A stretch of DNA of 21,406 nt, taken from NCBI GenBank assembly GCA_036380875.1, contig DASVDX010000046.1, positions 1 through 21,406 of the forward strand. Reading direction: 5' to 3'. The position numbers and the translations under genes were made by a program. Positions 7,070 through 13,487 of the stretch are shown piece by piece. Every line of letters starts with the position of its first letter. The stretch's first letter is position 1. Under the pieces are notes generated by a model. The model was not told the DNA's origin. It saw nothing but the letters and a program-made list of their open reading frames with translations, and ran no database searches. This DNA is from ZC4RG17 sp036380875 (lineage in GTDB: Bacteria > Actinomycetota > Acidimicrobiia > Spongiisociales > ZC4RG35).

Positions 7070-7086
7070 GCCTGTTGACAAAGCAA
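7059..7086 (-). promoter_or_regulatory. Putative early (leftward) promoter, possibly leaderless
   Basis: On the minus strand TTGCTT (7086-7081) and GATAGT (7064-7059) are separated by 16 bases and resemble -35 and -10 boxes. Transcription would begin near 7052, about five bases before the ATG at 7047, where no Shine-Dalgarno sequence exists. The predicted -35 sits beside the TTGACA of the opposing promoter. This is a visual match only. Confidence 0.4.
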
Positions 7087-7103
7087 GCATCTTCCGACAG
7101 AAT
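7075..7103 (+). promoter_or_regulatory. Putative repressor-integrase promoter
   Basis: A consensus TTGACA (7075-7080) is followed after 17 bases by CAGAAT (7098-7103), a four-of-six match to the -10 box. Transcription would start near 7110, giving a leader of about 50 bases before the repressor ATG at 7162. The -35 is back to back with the leftward promoter, so the two probably interfere with each other. Confidence 0.5.
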
Positions 7104-7109
7104 CTCCTG

Positions 7110-7149
7110 AAAGCCGATCAAAACCGACACGAATCGGCTTTACGATTCG
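7110..7149 (+). promoter_or_regulatory. Two overlapping inverted repeats in the repressor leader
   Basis: AAAGCCGAT (7110-7118) and ATCGGCTTT (7133-7141) form a perfect 9-bp inverted repeat with 14 bases between. A second repeat, CGAATCG (7130-7136) and CGATTCG (7143-7149), is a perfect 7-bp stem with a 6-base loop. The right arm of the first overlaps the left arm of the second, so in RNA the two hairpins exclude one another. The second ends at the first G of the GGGGAGG ribosome binding site (7149-7155). They may be DNA operators for the repressor, an RNA switch, or both. Confidence 0.55.
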
Positions 7150-7161
7150 GGGAGGATCGAA

Positions 7162-7560
7162 ATGAGTAGCGGGCGCAGAAACAACGAATGGGACCGAGAT
7201 CTATTCGCCGAATGGTTGCGGGTGGCCCGGGCGAGGAAGCTTCCACGCATGTCACAACGAGAGGTGGCGGAAGCCCTCGGTGTTCCCCAAACCCTCGTGT
7301 CTCGGTGGGAGAACCCCACTCACGAATCCATCAACCCACCCACATTGAAGGAGGTCGCCATCCTCGTCGACATGTTCGGCGGCGACTTCCTCGAGCTGGC
7401 GCGGATGACCGGCCAATGGGATGATGCGCTCGAACGCCGTGTCCTCGTCGCCGTCGCTACCGGCGGCGCCGAGGTGTCGGAGCGTTTGAGGAACGCGGGT
7501 GTACCTCAAAGTTGGGTCGACAGGCCTATTCCCACCTTCGGGTTCCTTGAGGCAGCCTGA
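7162..7560 (+). CDS. Cro/CI-type HTH repressor (putative immunity repressor)
   Basis: A 132-residue XRE-family DNA-binding protein; the HTH spans about residues 30-51 (MSQREVAEALGVPQTLVSRWE). It has no LexA/CI peptidase domain, so induction by RecA-stimulated self-cleavage is unlikely. It starts at ATG 7162 with GGGGAGG seven bases upstream. It lies in tandem with, and 40 bases before, the integrase, and divergently from the excisionase-like early gene, the usual place for the phage immunity repressor. The C-terminus ends Phe-Leu-Glu-Ala-Ala, similar to ssrA-type degradation tags read by ClpXP. This recalls mycobacteriophages such as BPs, where the viral repressor is unstable until integration truncates it. 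That parallel is an inference. Confidence 0.85.
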   Translation: MSSGRRNNEWDRDLFAEWLRVARARKLPRMSQREVAEALGVPQTLVSRWENPTHESINPPTLKEVAILVDMFGGDFLELARMTGQWDDALERRVLVAVATGGAEVSERLRNAGVPQSWVDRPIPTFGFLEAA

Positions 7561-7582
7561 CCGCCCCCCAGGTTGGCGGTCA
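7558..7582 (+). promoter_or_regulatory. Hairpin between repressor and integrase
   Basis: TGACCGCC (7558-7565) pairs perfectly with GGCGGTCA (7575-7582) around a 9-base loop. The repressor stop codon forms the first three bases of the stem, and the likely integrase ribosome binding site GGAGGT (7585-7590) starts two bases after it. No T-run follows, so it is not a standard terminator. It may adjust integrase translation or protect the upstream message. Confidence 0.5.
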
Positions 7583-7600
7583 TTGGAGGTGGCGGCGGTC

Positions 7601-8428
7601 GTGCCGCTCGACGAATACCGAGAGTACCTGTACGGCCGCGGACTACGGGACGAGACGGTGCGCCAATACACCGCCAAACTCCGGTTCGCGGTGGCATGGG
7701 CGGCGGATCATGGAGTCGATCTGCATGACGCTGCCCCATCGACGCTACGAGAACTAGCCGACGAGTTCCCCAACTCCCACTCATCGCGCCGGCACCTCCG
7801 CACCGCCCTCATGTATTGGTGGCAGCTCGAGGATGTGGAGGGGTGGCCCGACGCCATCGTGGTTCCCAAGAAGCCTCCGCCGCGGCCTCGAGCCCTCACC
7901 GTCGAGGATGCGGACCGGCTCGCCGTCACCGCCCGTGCCTGGTGGCCGGAAGGATCCGTGGTGATGCTCGGCTTGTATGCGGGGTTCCGGCGCTCGGAGA
8001 TCGCTGCTGCAAGGTGGGAGTGGTTCGCCGGGTGGAAGTGGGTGAGCATCATGGGGAAGGGGGGACGGACCAGGCATGTGCCCGTCCACCCGGACCTCCG
8101 GTCGTGGCTCCGGCAACGAGCCACCGCGTCCGGCTACCTGTTTCCGGGGGAGGGGCGGCGGGCCCACATCACGCCGGCCACGGTCAACAACTGGTTCGAC
8201 CGGGTCGCCGCCGCCGCGGATGTGGACGCCACCCCCCACCAGCTCCGCCACACGTTCGCTCAAACCATCTACGACCAGACTCGTGACGTCTACTTGGTGC
8301 AGAAACTCCTGGGGCACGCCAACGTGGAGACGACGATGCGGTATGTGGGCGTGTCGGAGAGGGCGACGGAGGATGCGGTGTTGGCGATGCGGTCGTTCGG
8401 AGCGCCGAACCGTCTCAAACTGGCGTAA
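7601..8428 (+). CDS. int: Tyrosine-family integrase
   Basis: A site-specific recombinase that would integrate and, with an excisionase, excise the phage genome. From GTG 7601 it has 275 residues. The N-terminal SAM-like arm (about 1-85) contains YREYLYGRGLRDETVRQYTAKLR. The catalytic domain shows Arg130 (AGFRRSE), Lys153 (GKGGRTRHVPV), His213 and Arg216 (PHQLRHTFA), His239 (LLGHANV) and the nucleophile Tyr248 (MRYVGVS), the full R-K-HxxR-H-Y set. I chose 7601 because GGAGGT lies ten bases upstream; in-frame GTG 7589 and TTG 7583 are alternatives, and the frame is open back to 7499 within the repressor gene. It is somewhat short for actinophage integrases because the arm-binding domain is small or absent. 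It ends RLKLA. Confidence 0.93.
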   Translation: MPLDEYREYLYGRGLRDETVRQYTAKLRFAVAWAADHGVDLHDAAPSTLRELADEFPNSHSSRRHLRTALMYWWQLEDVEGWPDAIVVPKKPPPRPRALTVEDADRLAVTARAWWPEGSVVMLGLYAGFRRSEIAAARWEWFAGWKWVSIMGKGGRTRHVPVHPDLRSWLRQRATASGYLFPGEGRRAHITPATVNNWFDRVAAAADVDATPHQLRHTFAQTIYDQTRDVYLVQKLLGHANVETTMRYVGVSERATEDAVLAMRSFGAPNRLKLA

Positions 8429-8431
8429 GGT

Positions 8432-8498
8432 AAACCGGACCCTTCACCCCACGGACATGTTCGCGCTCATCCTCAATGTGGGGCTCGGGGTCCGGTTT
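8432..8498. terminator. Nested inverted repeat between convergent integrase and lysis genes
   Basis: AAACCGGACCC (8432-8442) and GGGTCCGGTTT (8488-8498) form a perfect 11-bp inverted repeat. After four unpaired bases on each side a second 6-bp pair follows, CCCCAC (8447-8452) and GTGGGG (8478-8483), with a 25-base loop. It begins three bases after the integrase stop and lies downstream of the holin on the other strand, so it may be a bidirectional terminator. No strong T-run exists on either side. An attachment site or another protein-binding structure is an alternative. Confidence 0.5.
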
Positions 8499-8537
8499 CC
8501 TATATCCCTGCTCCTTGGCCGGAAGCAGCGTCAGGCT

Positions 8538-8555
8538 ACCACCGTTGCGGGTGGT
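8538..8555 (-). terminator. Short hairpin after holin stop
   Basis: ACCACC (8538-8543) and GGTGGT (8550-8555) form a 6-bp inverted repeat with a 6-base loop directly after the holin stop codon. It is too small and lacks a T-run to be a convincing terminator alone, but with the larger 8432-8498 element it may help end late transcription. Confidence 0.3.
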
Positions 8556-8753
8556 TCAGTCGTCTACGGGTGAAACCTGGCCGCGGCCGAGAAACCCGAA
8601 GATCAGGGTGATGATCGCCTGGACTGCCTCTTCGACGCCGATTGCGCCGCCGAGCGCCTGGTAGACCACCTGGCCGATCGCGAGGATCAGGGCGAGCCAT
8701 AGGATCGGCTCCCGCTTCCAGGTGAACTCCTTGAGCGAGAAGTTCTCGAGCAT
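8556..8753 (-). CDS. Putative holin, 65 aa
   Basis: A 65-residue membrane protein with the pattern of small actinophage holins: a basic stretch (TWKREP) followed by two hydrophobic segments (about 16-37 and 43-56), and a C-terminus of the form GRGQVSPVDD, as in the RxxVxP-ending family. Holins oligomerise in the inner membrane and release or activate the endolysin. It is the last gene of the late operon, two genes after the endolysin. AAAGGGAC precedes the ATG at 8753. Size, topology and position all agree; the exact holin class is not assigned. Confidence 0.78.
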   Translation of the reverse strand: MLENFSLKEFTWKREPILWLALILAIGQVVYQALGGAIGVEEAVQAIITLIFGFLGRGQVSPVDD

Positions 8754-8798
8754 GGTGTCCCTTTCGTTGGTGTCCGCTCCGGCCTGGCAGGGACAACC

Positions 8799-9137
8799 TC
8801 AGTGGTGGCCCGTCGTGATGTGCTCCTCGAGGCGGCGCGTCACCCCCTTCACCTCCTCGAGCACCTGGTTCTGCGTTTTCGTCATCGCCGCCTGCTTCTC
8901 ACCGAGCTCGTCCTGTTTCATGGCGAGTTCGTCCTGCTTCGAGTAGATCGAGTTCAGCGACGACAACAGGTCGGTCGACCCGTTCGGCCACCGCTCCGTG
9001 TCACCAAGGAGGAATAGGGCGAGAAGGAGACGCCGCACGAACTCGGCTCCCCCGAACAGGAGCTTGATGAGGTAGAGGATCGCTGCGATGGCAGCGGCCC
9101 ACATTGTCAACTGAGCTGGCAGCGTCTCCCACCACAT
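8799..9137 (-). CDS. Membrane-anchored coiled-coil protein of lysis cassette
   Basis: A 112-residue protein with one N-terminal membrane helix (about 11-28), a second amphipathic segment (about 32-45), then a coiled coil from about 56 to 108. The coil shows a heptad repeat with two KQDEL copies exactly seven residues apart (67-71, 74-78). Actinophages often place such a membrane/coiled-coil protein beside endolysin and holin; it may be a second holin, antiholin or part of the disruption machinery. Start ATG 9137 overlaps the endolysin stop (TGATG). Function beyond membrane association is inference. Confidence 0.68.
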   Translation of the reverse strand: MWWETLPAQLTMWAAAIAAILYLIKLLFGGAEFVRRLLLALFLLGDTERWPNGSTDLLSSLNSIYSKQDELAMKQDELGEKQAAMTKTQNQVLEEVKGVTRRLEEHITTGHH

Positions 9138-10021
9138 CAGCCAGCGAGTCTCCGAGCCAACTCGTTGACCACGCCGGCCACCAAAGCGTCGGCGTCGACC
9201 CCTACCGTCACCCGGTCGAGGGCTCGTTTCAGAATGGTCGCCAACCGCTCCTCCGACACGGGCACACCCGGCCGGTAGGCGTCAGAGAAGATCCCCGCCG
9301 CTTTCAACTCGGCCACCGCGTCGACCGCCCAAGCCTCCGTATCCGCCTTCTCGAGCTGGTCAGCCAGCCAGTTCAGGGCGTTCTCTTGTCGCTCCGTGAG
9401 TGCCACATCGTCTCCTTTCAGTTCAAAGTCACGGAGCAGGGGATACAGGTAGTTGCCCGGACAGGACTTCGGCGACGAGTCGCGGTGGCCCCAAGCCACC
9501 CACCCCTTCGGATTCCTGACCGAACCCAGGTTCGGGAGCAGCCGGCCACCGTTCAGGAGATCCGCCCACACCCCGCCGTAGCGGAGGTCGTGGCAGACGA
9601 TCTCGATGGCGCGAACCAGGACAGCGGCCGCTTTGTCGTCGCTCTTGTCGAAGTTGCCGAACACGCCGAACCCGACCCCATCGCGGTTGTGGTCCGCCGT
9701 GTGCGCCCCGACTTTCAGGATGCCTCGCCCCTCGAAGATCCACACCACGTCGACGTCCTCATTGGTGGCGAGGTTCACCGAATAGGGGAGCGGCTTCAAG
9801 TCGGGGCGGGACCATTGGAGCCGCTGCATGTATTTCACGGCCTCGTCTTTGTCCCACCGGTTGGGCGTGGTGTCGTCCTCGTCTATCGCCGCCGTGTGGT
9901 GTACCTGGATCGTTGTTTTCTGTTCCGGAGCGGCGGAGTACCGGTCACGAATGAAATCCTCCGTCGACTGGTACGAACCCCAGTCGTTGCGAGAGACGTA
10001 GATGAGTCCCGGGTCGGTCAT
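9137..10021 (-). CDS. Endolysin: PGRP/amidase_2 N-acetylmuramoyl-L-alanine amidase
   Basis: A 294-residue endolysin whose N-terminal domain (about 1-200) is a zinc-dependent N-acetylmuramoyl-L-alanine amidase that cuts the bond between muramic acid and the stem peptide. Visible ligands match T7 lysozyme: His41/His42 in IQVHHTAA, His179 in AWGHRD, Cys187 in SCPGNYL, and Lys185 two residues before the Cys. Trp94 and the GAHTADHNRDGVGFGVFG block fit the fold. The C-terminal about 90 residues (209-294) are helical and could bind cell wall. No signal peptide is visible, so release probably needs the holin. ATG 10021 has GAGGAA upstream; see the note on 10022-10176 for a possible longer N-terminus. 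Confidence 0.93.
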   Translation of the reverse strand: MTDPGLIYVSRNDWGSYQSTEDFIRDRYSAAPEQKTTIQVHHTAAIDEDDTTPNRWDKDEAVKYMQRLQWSRPDLKPLPYSVNLATNEDVDVVWIFEGRGILKVGAHTADHNRDGVGFGVFGNFDKSDDKAAAVLVRAIEIVCHDLRYGGVWADLLNGGRLLPNLGSVRNPKGWVAWGHRDSSPKSCPGNYLYPLLRDFELKGDDVALTERQENALNWLADQLEKADTEAWAVDAVAELKAAGIFSDAYRPGVPVSEERLATILKRALDRVTVGVDADALVAGVVNELARRLAG

Positions 10022-10176
10022 CGTTTCCTCGCCGGAGGCGGACCCGGCTGGTGTCCACGGCCACCACGCGGCGGATGCTGCACCGACCGTCTGGACGGCA
10101 TGGATGCTGGGGAGCGCCTTCTGCGCGGTGTCCCCGTTGTGGTGCGGCTGGTGCCGGGTCGTCTGGTTGCTGGCAT
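10018..10176 (-). CDS. Questionable 52-aa ORF or frameshifted endolysin 5' end
   Basis: An ATG at 10176 preceded at ideal distance by AAGGAG (a strong ribosome binding site) opens a 52-residue, very basic Arg/Pro/Thr-rich frame ending in an ATGA overlap with the endolysin ATG. By my hand count about 32 of 51 codons end in G or C. The endolysin frame is also open from 10177 to 10022 (TAT directly after a TGA), with about 44 of 52 codons ending in G/C, as in neighbouring genes, but has no start codon there. So either this is a real small basic protein, or one base is missing after the ATG and the endolysin truly begins about 52 residues earlier. The call is open. Confidence 0.35.
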   Translation of the reverse strand: MPATRRPGTSRTTTGTPRRRRSPASMPSRRSVQHPPRGGRGHQPGPPPARKR

Positions 10177-10189
10177 ATCAGTCTCCTTC

Positions 10190-10438
10190 CTATGAGCTCT
10201 GGTCGGTCGGCGCCAGGGTGAGCACCAGGCCCCCCTTGAGCGGTTTCGTCTCCAACGAGTAGCCGTCGAGCCGGTTGCTGAGAGCTTTCGGGATCCGGGC
10301 GACCACCTTGCCGTCCTTGCCTTTCTCGCCGTGGGCGAGAGCGAGCGCGCACGCCACCTGACGCCACTCCCGCATCGCGGCGAGCGCCTGATGCTTTTCG
10401 AGGGTCAGTTGTTCGAGGGTCTGTTTCATGTCGCTCAT
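10190..10438 (-). CDS. Hypothetical protein, 82 aa
   Basis: An 82-residue protein between the S74 tail fibre and the endolysin region. ATG 10438 overlaps the fibre stop in an ATGA. The N-terminal part is a coiled-coil-type helix (MKQTLEQLTLEKHQALAAMREW), followed by a small globular part containing KVVARIPKALSNRLDGYSLETKPLKGGLVLTL. No membrane segment or catalytic motif is visible. It may be a fibre assembly/accessory protein or an unknown lysis-module member; neither can be tested from the sequence. Confidence 0.65.
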   Translation of the reverse strand: MSDMKQTLEQLTLEKHQALAAMREWRQVACALALAHGEKGKDGKVVARIPKALSNRLDGYSLETKPLKGGLVLTLAPTDQSS

Positions 10439-11703
10439 GCCGCCTCCTTCAAGCGTGCGAGTTCTGCTTCGAGCCGGTTGACCTTCGCCGCGAGGACCGC
10501 GAGGACCGCCCGGTCGGAGTAGTTGTCGACTTCTCCGTCGTACTCGACACCGAGCAACGGGTCCTCGGCGGCCAGATCCTCGGCGATGAACCCGTAGGAC
10601 CACGCCTTGTCGTCTTTCCGGTAGAACTTGGCGGGCCACAGTTCGATGTCGGCCAGATAGTCGACGTTGTAGGTGATGCGGCTCTTGTATTTGCGGGCGG
10701 AACTGGACCGGAGGATCGTGTAGTTCCCGTTCGAGTCGGGGTCGGTCACCATGAGCGCTGTCCCCGATCCGGTGGTCGACGGGATCGCAATGGTGACTGC
10801 GGTGCCGACTTGGAGTCGGAGGCTGCCACCGGTGGCGACCCCCCACACGTTCGATCCCACCCGGTAGGTGCCGGTGTCGGCGTCGGAGGCGAACGCCTGT
10901 GCTGGGGTGGCCGCGGAACCGTCGGTGCCCAACCGGAGCTGGTTGTTGTCGAGCTCGGTGACGTTCGATCCGCCACCGGCGAGCAAAAAGAGGGTCGTTT
11001 CGCCACGCAGTTCAAGTGCGCCGAGCGTTGACGACAGCGACAGATTGTTACCCATCGACGTGTCGGAGTAGAGCCGGCCGAACACTGCTCCCGACGCGTT
11101 GAGGTAGTCGATGGTGGTGACGCCTGCGGCGGTGGCGACGATCTCGACGCGACGTCCCGACGAGGCGGTGCGGATGATTCCGCCGGACGTGAAGTTGATC
11201 GCCCCGCTGAGGGTCAGCGTACCCGAGAAGCTTCCGGCGGATGCGTGGATCGTCCCCCGGAAGGTGCCATCGTTCGCCTCAAGGGTGCCGTCACCGTTGA
11301 TGATGAACCCGGAAGTGCCCGCCACATAGTTCGCCGAACTGATCGACCCGGACGCCCCGATCACCAGAGAAGCGTCGTTGCTGCCCGCCGTGATCTTGTC
11401 GAACGACAACGACACAATGTCGGCGCTAGTGATCGACACGTTGTCGATGTGCGACCAGTCCACACTCGACCCCGCCGACGAAATGATGATCCCCTCAGCG
11501 AAGATCGACTTGAACTGGCCCGCCCCCGCCGACGAATCCAGAAAGAACCCGGCCGTCGCACCCGCATCAGCCCCACCCGACAAGTCCGAACCCCCATCCC
11601 ACGCATACGACCGGAGGTCCCCCCGCAACGTCACCGTCCCGAAGTCGGTGATCTGCCCCGAGTCGAACACCTCGGTCTGAAGCGATGGAAAATGAAACGG
11701 CAT
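10435..11703 (-). CDS. Tail fibre/spike with C-terminal S74 self-cleaving chaperone
   Basis: A 422-residue tail appendage. Residues 1-330 are a Ser/Thr/Gly/Ala-rich, beta-structured stalk with short irregular repeats (SGTLTLSGAINFTSGG, ASGSISSANYVAGTSG). From about 333 comes a peptidase S74 intramolecular chaperone: a Ser cluster then ARKYKSRI (autocleavage Ser and the Lys of the catalytic dyad), ADIELWPAKFYRK, YGFIAEDLAAEDPLLG and a final coiled coil (AVLAVLAAKVNRLEAELARL). Such domains trimerise the fibre and are removed by self-cleavage near the Ser cluster. The start ATG overlaps the propeller gene stop (TGATG). Receptor or host range is unknown. Confidence 0.9.
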   Translation of the reverse strand: MPFHFPSLQTEVFDSGQITDFGTVTLRGDLRSYAWDGGSDLSGGADAGATAGFFLDSSAGAGQFKSIFAEGIIISSAGSSVDWSHIDNVSITSADIVSLSFDKITAGSNDASLVIGASGSISSANYVAGTSGFIINGDGTLEANDGTFRGTIHASAGSFSGTLTLSGAINFTSGGIIRTASSGRRVEIVATAAGVTTIDYLNASGAVFGRLYSDTSMGNNLSLSSTLGALELRGETTLFLLAGGGSNVTELDNNQLRLGTDGSAATPAQAFASDADTGTYRVGSNVWGVATGGSLRLQVGTAVTIAIPSTTGSGTALMVTDPDSNGNYTILRSSSARKYKSRITYNVDYLADIELWPAKFYRKDDKAWSYGFIAEDLAAEDPLLGVEYDGEVDNYSDRAVLAVLAAKVNRLEAELARLKEAA

Positions 11704-13484
11704 CAGCTCGACCCCGTCACCAGAAGATCCCGAGACAACAACCGGATACGCCCCACCACATGCTCCTCACCCTCCGGGTCGAACATGCGAGGAGTGAGCA
11801 ACTCGGCCACCTGCACCACGAACGAATCCGGGTCGTCGGAGTCCCGGTTCTGAAAGTCGTCGGTGAACGTGACAATGTCACCCGCCATCGCATTGAGGTT
11901 GTCGATCTCCTGCCACGACATGTCGGAACAGTCGATCGACAACACCCATTCGATGCGGTGCGCCGCCGCCGCCGCCGTCGCGATCAGCTCCCGCACCACC
12001 GGAGCAGCATTCTCATCCGTCGACGCCAACGTGGGACGCAACTCGAACTGGTAGCCCACAATGTCCGCCGACGTGGACGCCGCCGACCACGTGAACCGTT
12101 GCGCGTCGTCAGTGTCATGAGATCCCGTCAACGTGATCGGGTCGCCACCGTCGACGATCACCGTCATCCCCACCGACGTTCCCGACGGCAACGGGTCCGT
12201 CACCACGGTCACGTCCAGCAGCCGCTTCCTGAGCCCCGGATACTCCATGTCGTGTCGGCCGGTGAGGAGGACCGCTGAGGCGGCGTATTTGCCGTCGACG
12301 AGACGCTGCACATGCTTGTTGTCGCCGCCGCCAGCGAAGATATCCCGGCCGAACACTCGAGCCGACCACCGGGAATCGTCGACCGTTCCCACTTCGCTGA
12401 TACCCCCCGCCGTCAGGTTGTAGGCGAACGCGGTGCCGTCGTATATGACGATCACGTCGTCGCCCACCATTCCCGCGATCAGGACGGGTGCCGACGCGGA
12501 CGACGACACGTCCCTCGAGAACGGGCCCGCCACGCCACGCTGCGAACCCCGCTGGTAGTAGAGGTAGCCGAGCCCCGGCGCCGAATGGGAAGGGGCGTAG
12601 CGGAACCCCACGAACACGAACCCGTTGGCCCAAAAGATCGAGTACGGGAACGACGGGGTGGCCGGCAGCTTCCCGATCCGGGCCTGCACATCCTCCGCCA
12701 CGTTGTATTCCCAAATGTGAGTTTCACCCGAGTTGAGCCGCTGCAACCACACGGGCCCCACATCAGAAACGGTGAGCCGGTTGTAACACCACGGCGTCGC
12801 CGCCAAATAGAGGCTCGACGAACCCGTCAGGTCGGCACGCTGAGTGCGAGTGTCCGCCGTCGTCTTGTCGATCTCGTAGAGGTCGTCCGAGTCGAGGGCG
12901 AACAGGATGCCGCCGAAGTCGACGAGCACCGGATCCTCACCGAACGTGGAATAGTGGGCCTCGTTCGACCCGGACTTCCACCGTCGGATCACTCCATTCG
13001 AGTGGCCCGTGTAAACCCACGTGTCGTGGCCGTCAGCGATCGACGTGGCCTGGTTAGTGGTGCCACCCGTCGCGACCCCCGTATCCCAATCCCCGTTCGC
13101 TGAATCCCACGCGTACCCCGCCGCATCGTCCACTGTCCACAACACGCCCTGCGCCAACCCCAACACACCACCATCGGTGAGCGCCGCCGCCGACAACTCC
13201 GTCGTCTCCGCCAACCGAGGAAGCGTGAACCCCTCCTCGAACTCGGTGAGCATCGCCGCCCCCGCCCGGTAGCCCCCCTGGTTCGGCCTCCACACGTCGA
13301 ACCCGATACCCGACGACCACTCACGGATCGACCACACCCGAACCCCCTGCTCACCAGAGAAAATCCGGTCAGACCCAGCCTGAGACGCCGTTTCAGCCGT
13401 CAACGGCAGGTAACGCCGCTGATACTGGTCGTCGAGAGGCAGCCACGTCGCTAGCCGAATCGGTGTGGTGCCGAGCTTCCCCAC
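11703..13484 (-). CDS. Beta-propeller-like tail hub/tubular protein
   Basis: A 593-residue, beta-rich protein with repeated motifs like VWTVDDAAGYAWDS, WVYTGHSNGVIRRW, GGILFALDSDDLYEID and VIVIYDGTAFAYNL in residues 100-400, as in a beta-propeller, followed by a C-terminal domain (about 430-593) with an immunoglobulin-like strand pattern. The start is GTG 13484, four bases after the connector gene. In short-tailed phages a propeller-containing protein forms the tail tube/knob next to the connector (gp12 of T7), and this gene order supports that role; in long-tailed phages a hub role would be considered. I see no enzymatic motif. The structural assignment is by architecture, not family match. 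Confidence 0.68.
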   Translation of the reverse strand: MGKLGTTPIRLATWLPLDDQYQRRYLPLTAETASQAGSDRIFSGEQGVRVWSIREWSSGIGFDVWRPNQGGYRAGAAMLTEFEEGFTLPRLAETTELSAAALTDGGVLGLAQGVLWTVDDAAGYAWDSANGDWDTGVATGGTTNQATSIADGHDTWVYTGHSNGVIRRWKSGSNEAHYSTFGEDPVLVDFGGILFALDSDDLYEIDKTTADTRTQRADLTGSSSLYLAATPWCYNRLTVSDVGPVWLQRLNSGETHIWEYNVAEDVQARIGKLPATPSFPYSIFWANGFVFVGFRYAPSHSAPGLGYLYYQRGSQRGVAGPFSRDVSSSASAPVLIAGMVGDDVIVIYDGTAFAYNLTAGGISEVGTVDDSRWSARVFGRDIFAGGGDNKHVQRLVDGKYAASAVLLTGRHDMEYPGLRKRLLDVTVVTDPLPSGTSVGMTVIVDGGDPITLTGSHDTDDAQRFTWSAASTSADIVGYQFELRPTLASTDENAAPVVRELIATAAAAAHRIEWVLSIDCSDMSWQEIDNLNAMAGDIVTFTDDFQNRDSDDPDSFVVQVAELLTPRMFDPEGEEHVVGRIRLLSRDLLVTGSS

Positions 13485-13487
13485 GGA

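Noticed and set aside
7381..7600. Search for a tRNA-like attP core in the repressor 3' end
   Set aside because: I found no GGTTCGAATCC-type T-arm or acceptor sequence on either strand by eye; this does not exclude an attP with a different target.
8457..8573. A 38-aa hydrophobic plus-strand frame after integrase
   Set aside because: No ribosome binding site, overlaps the inverted repeat and the opposing holin gene; likely chance.
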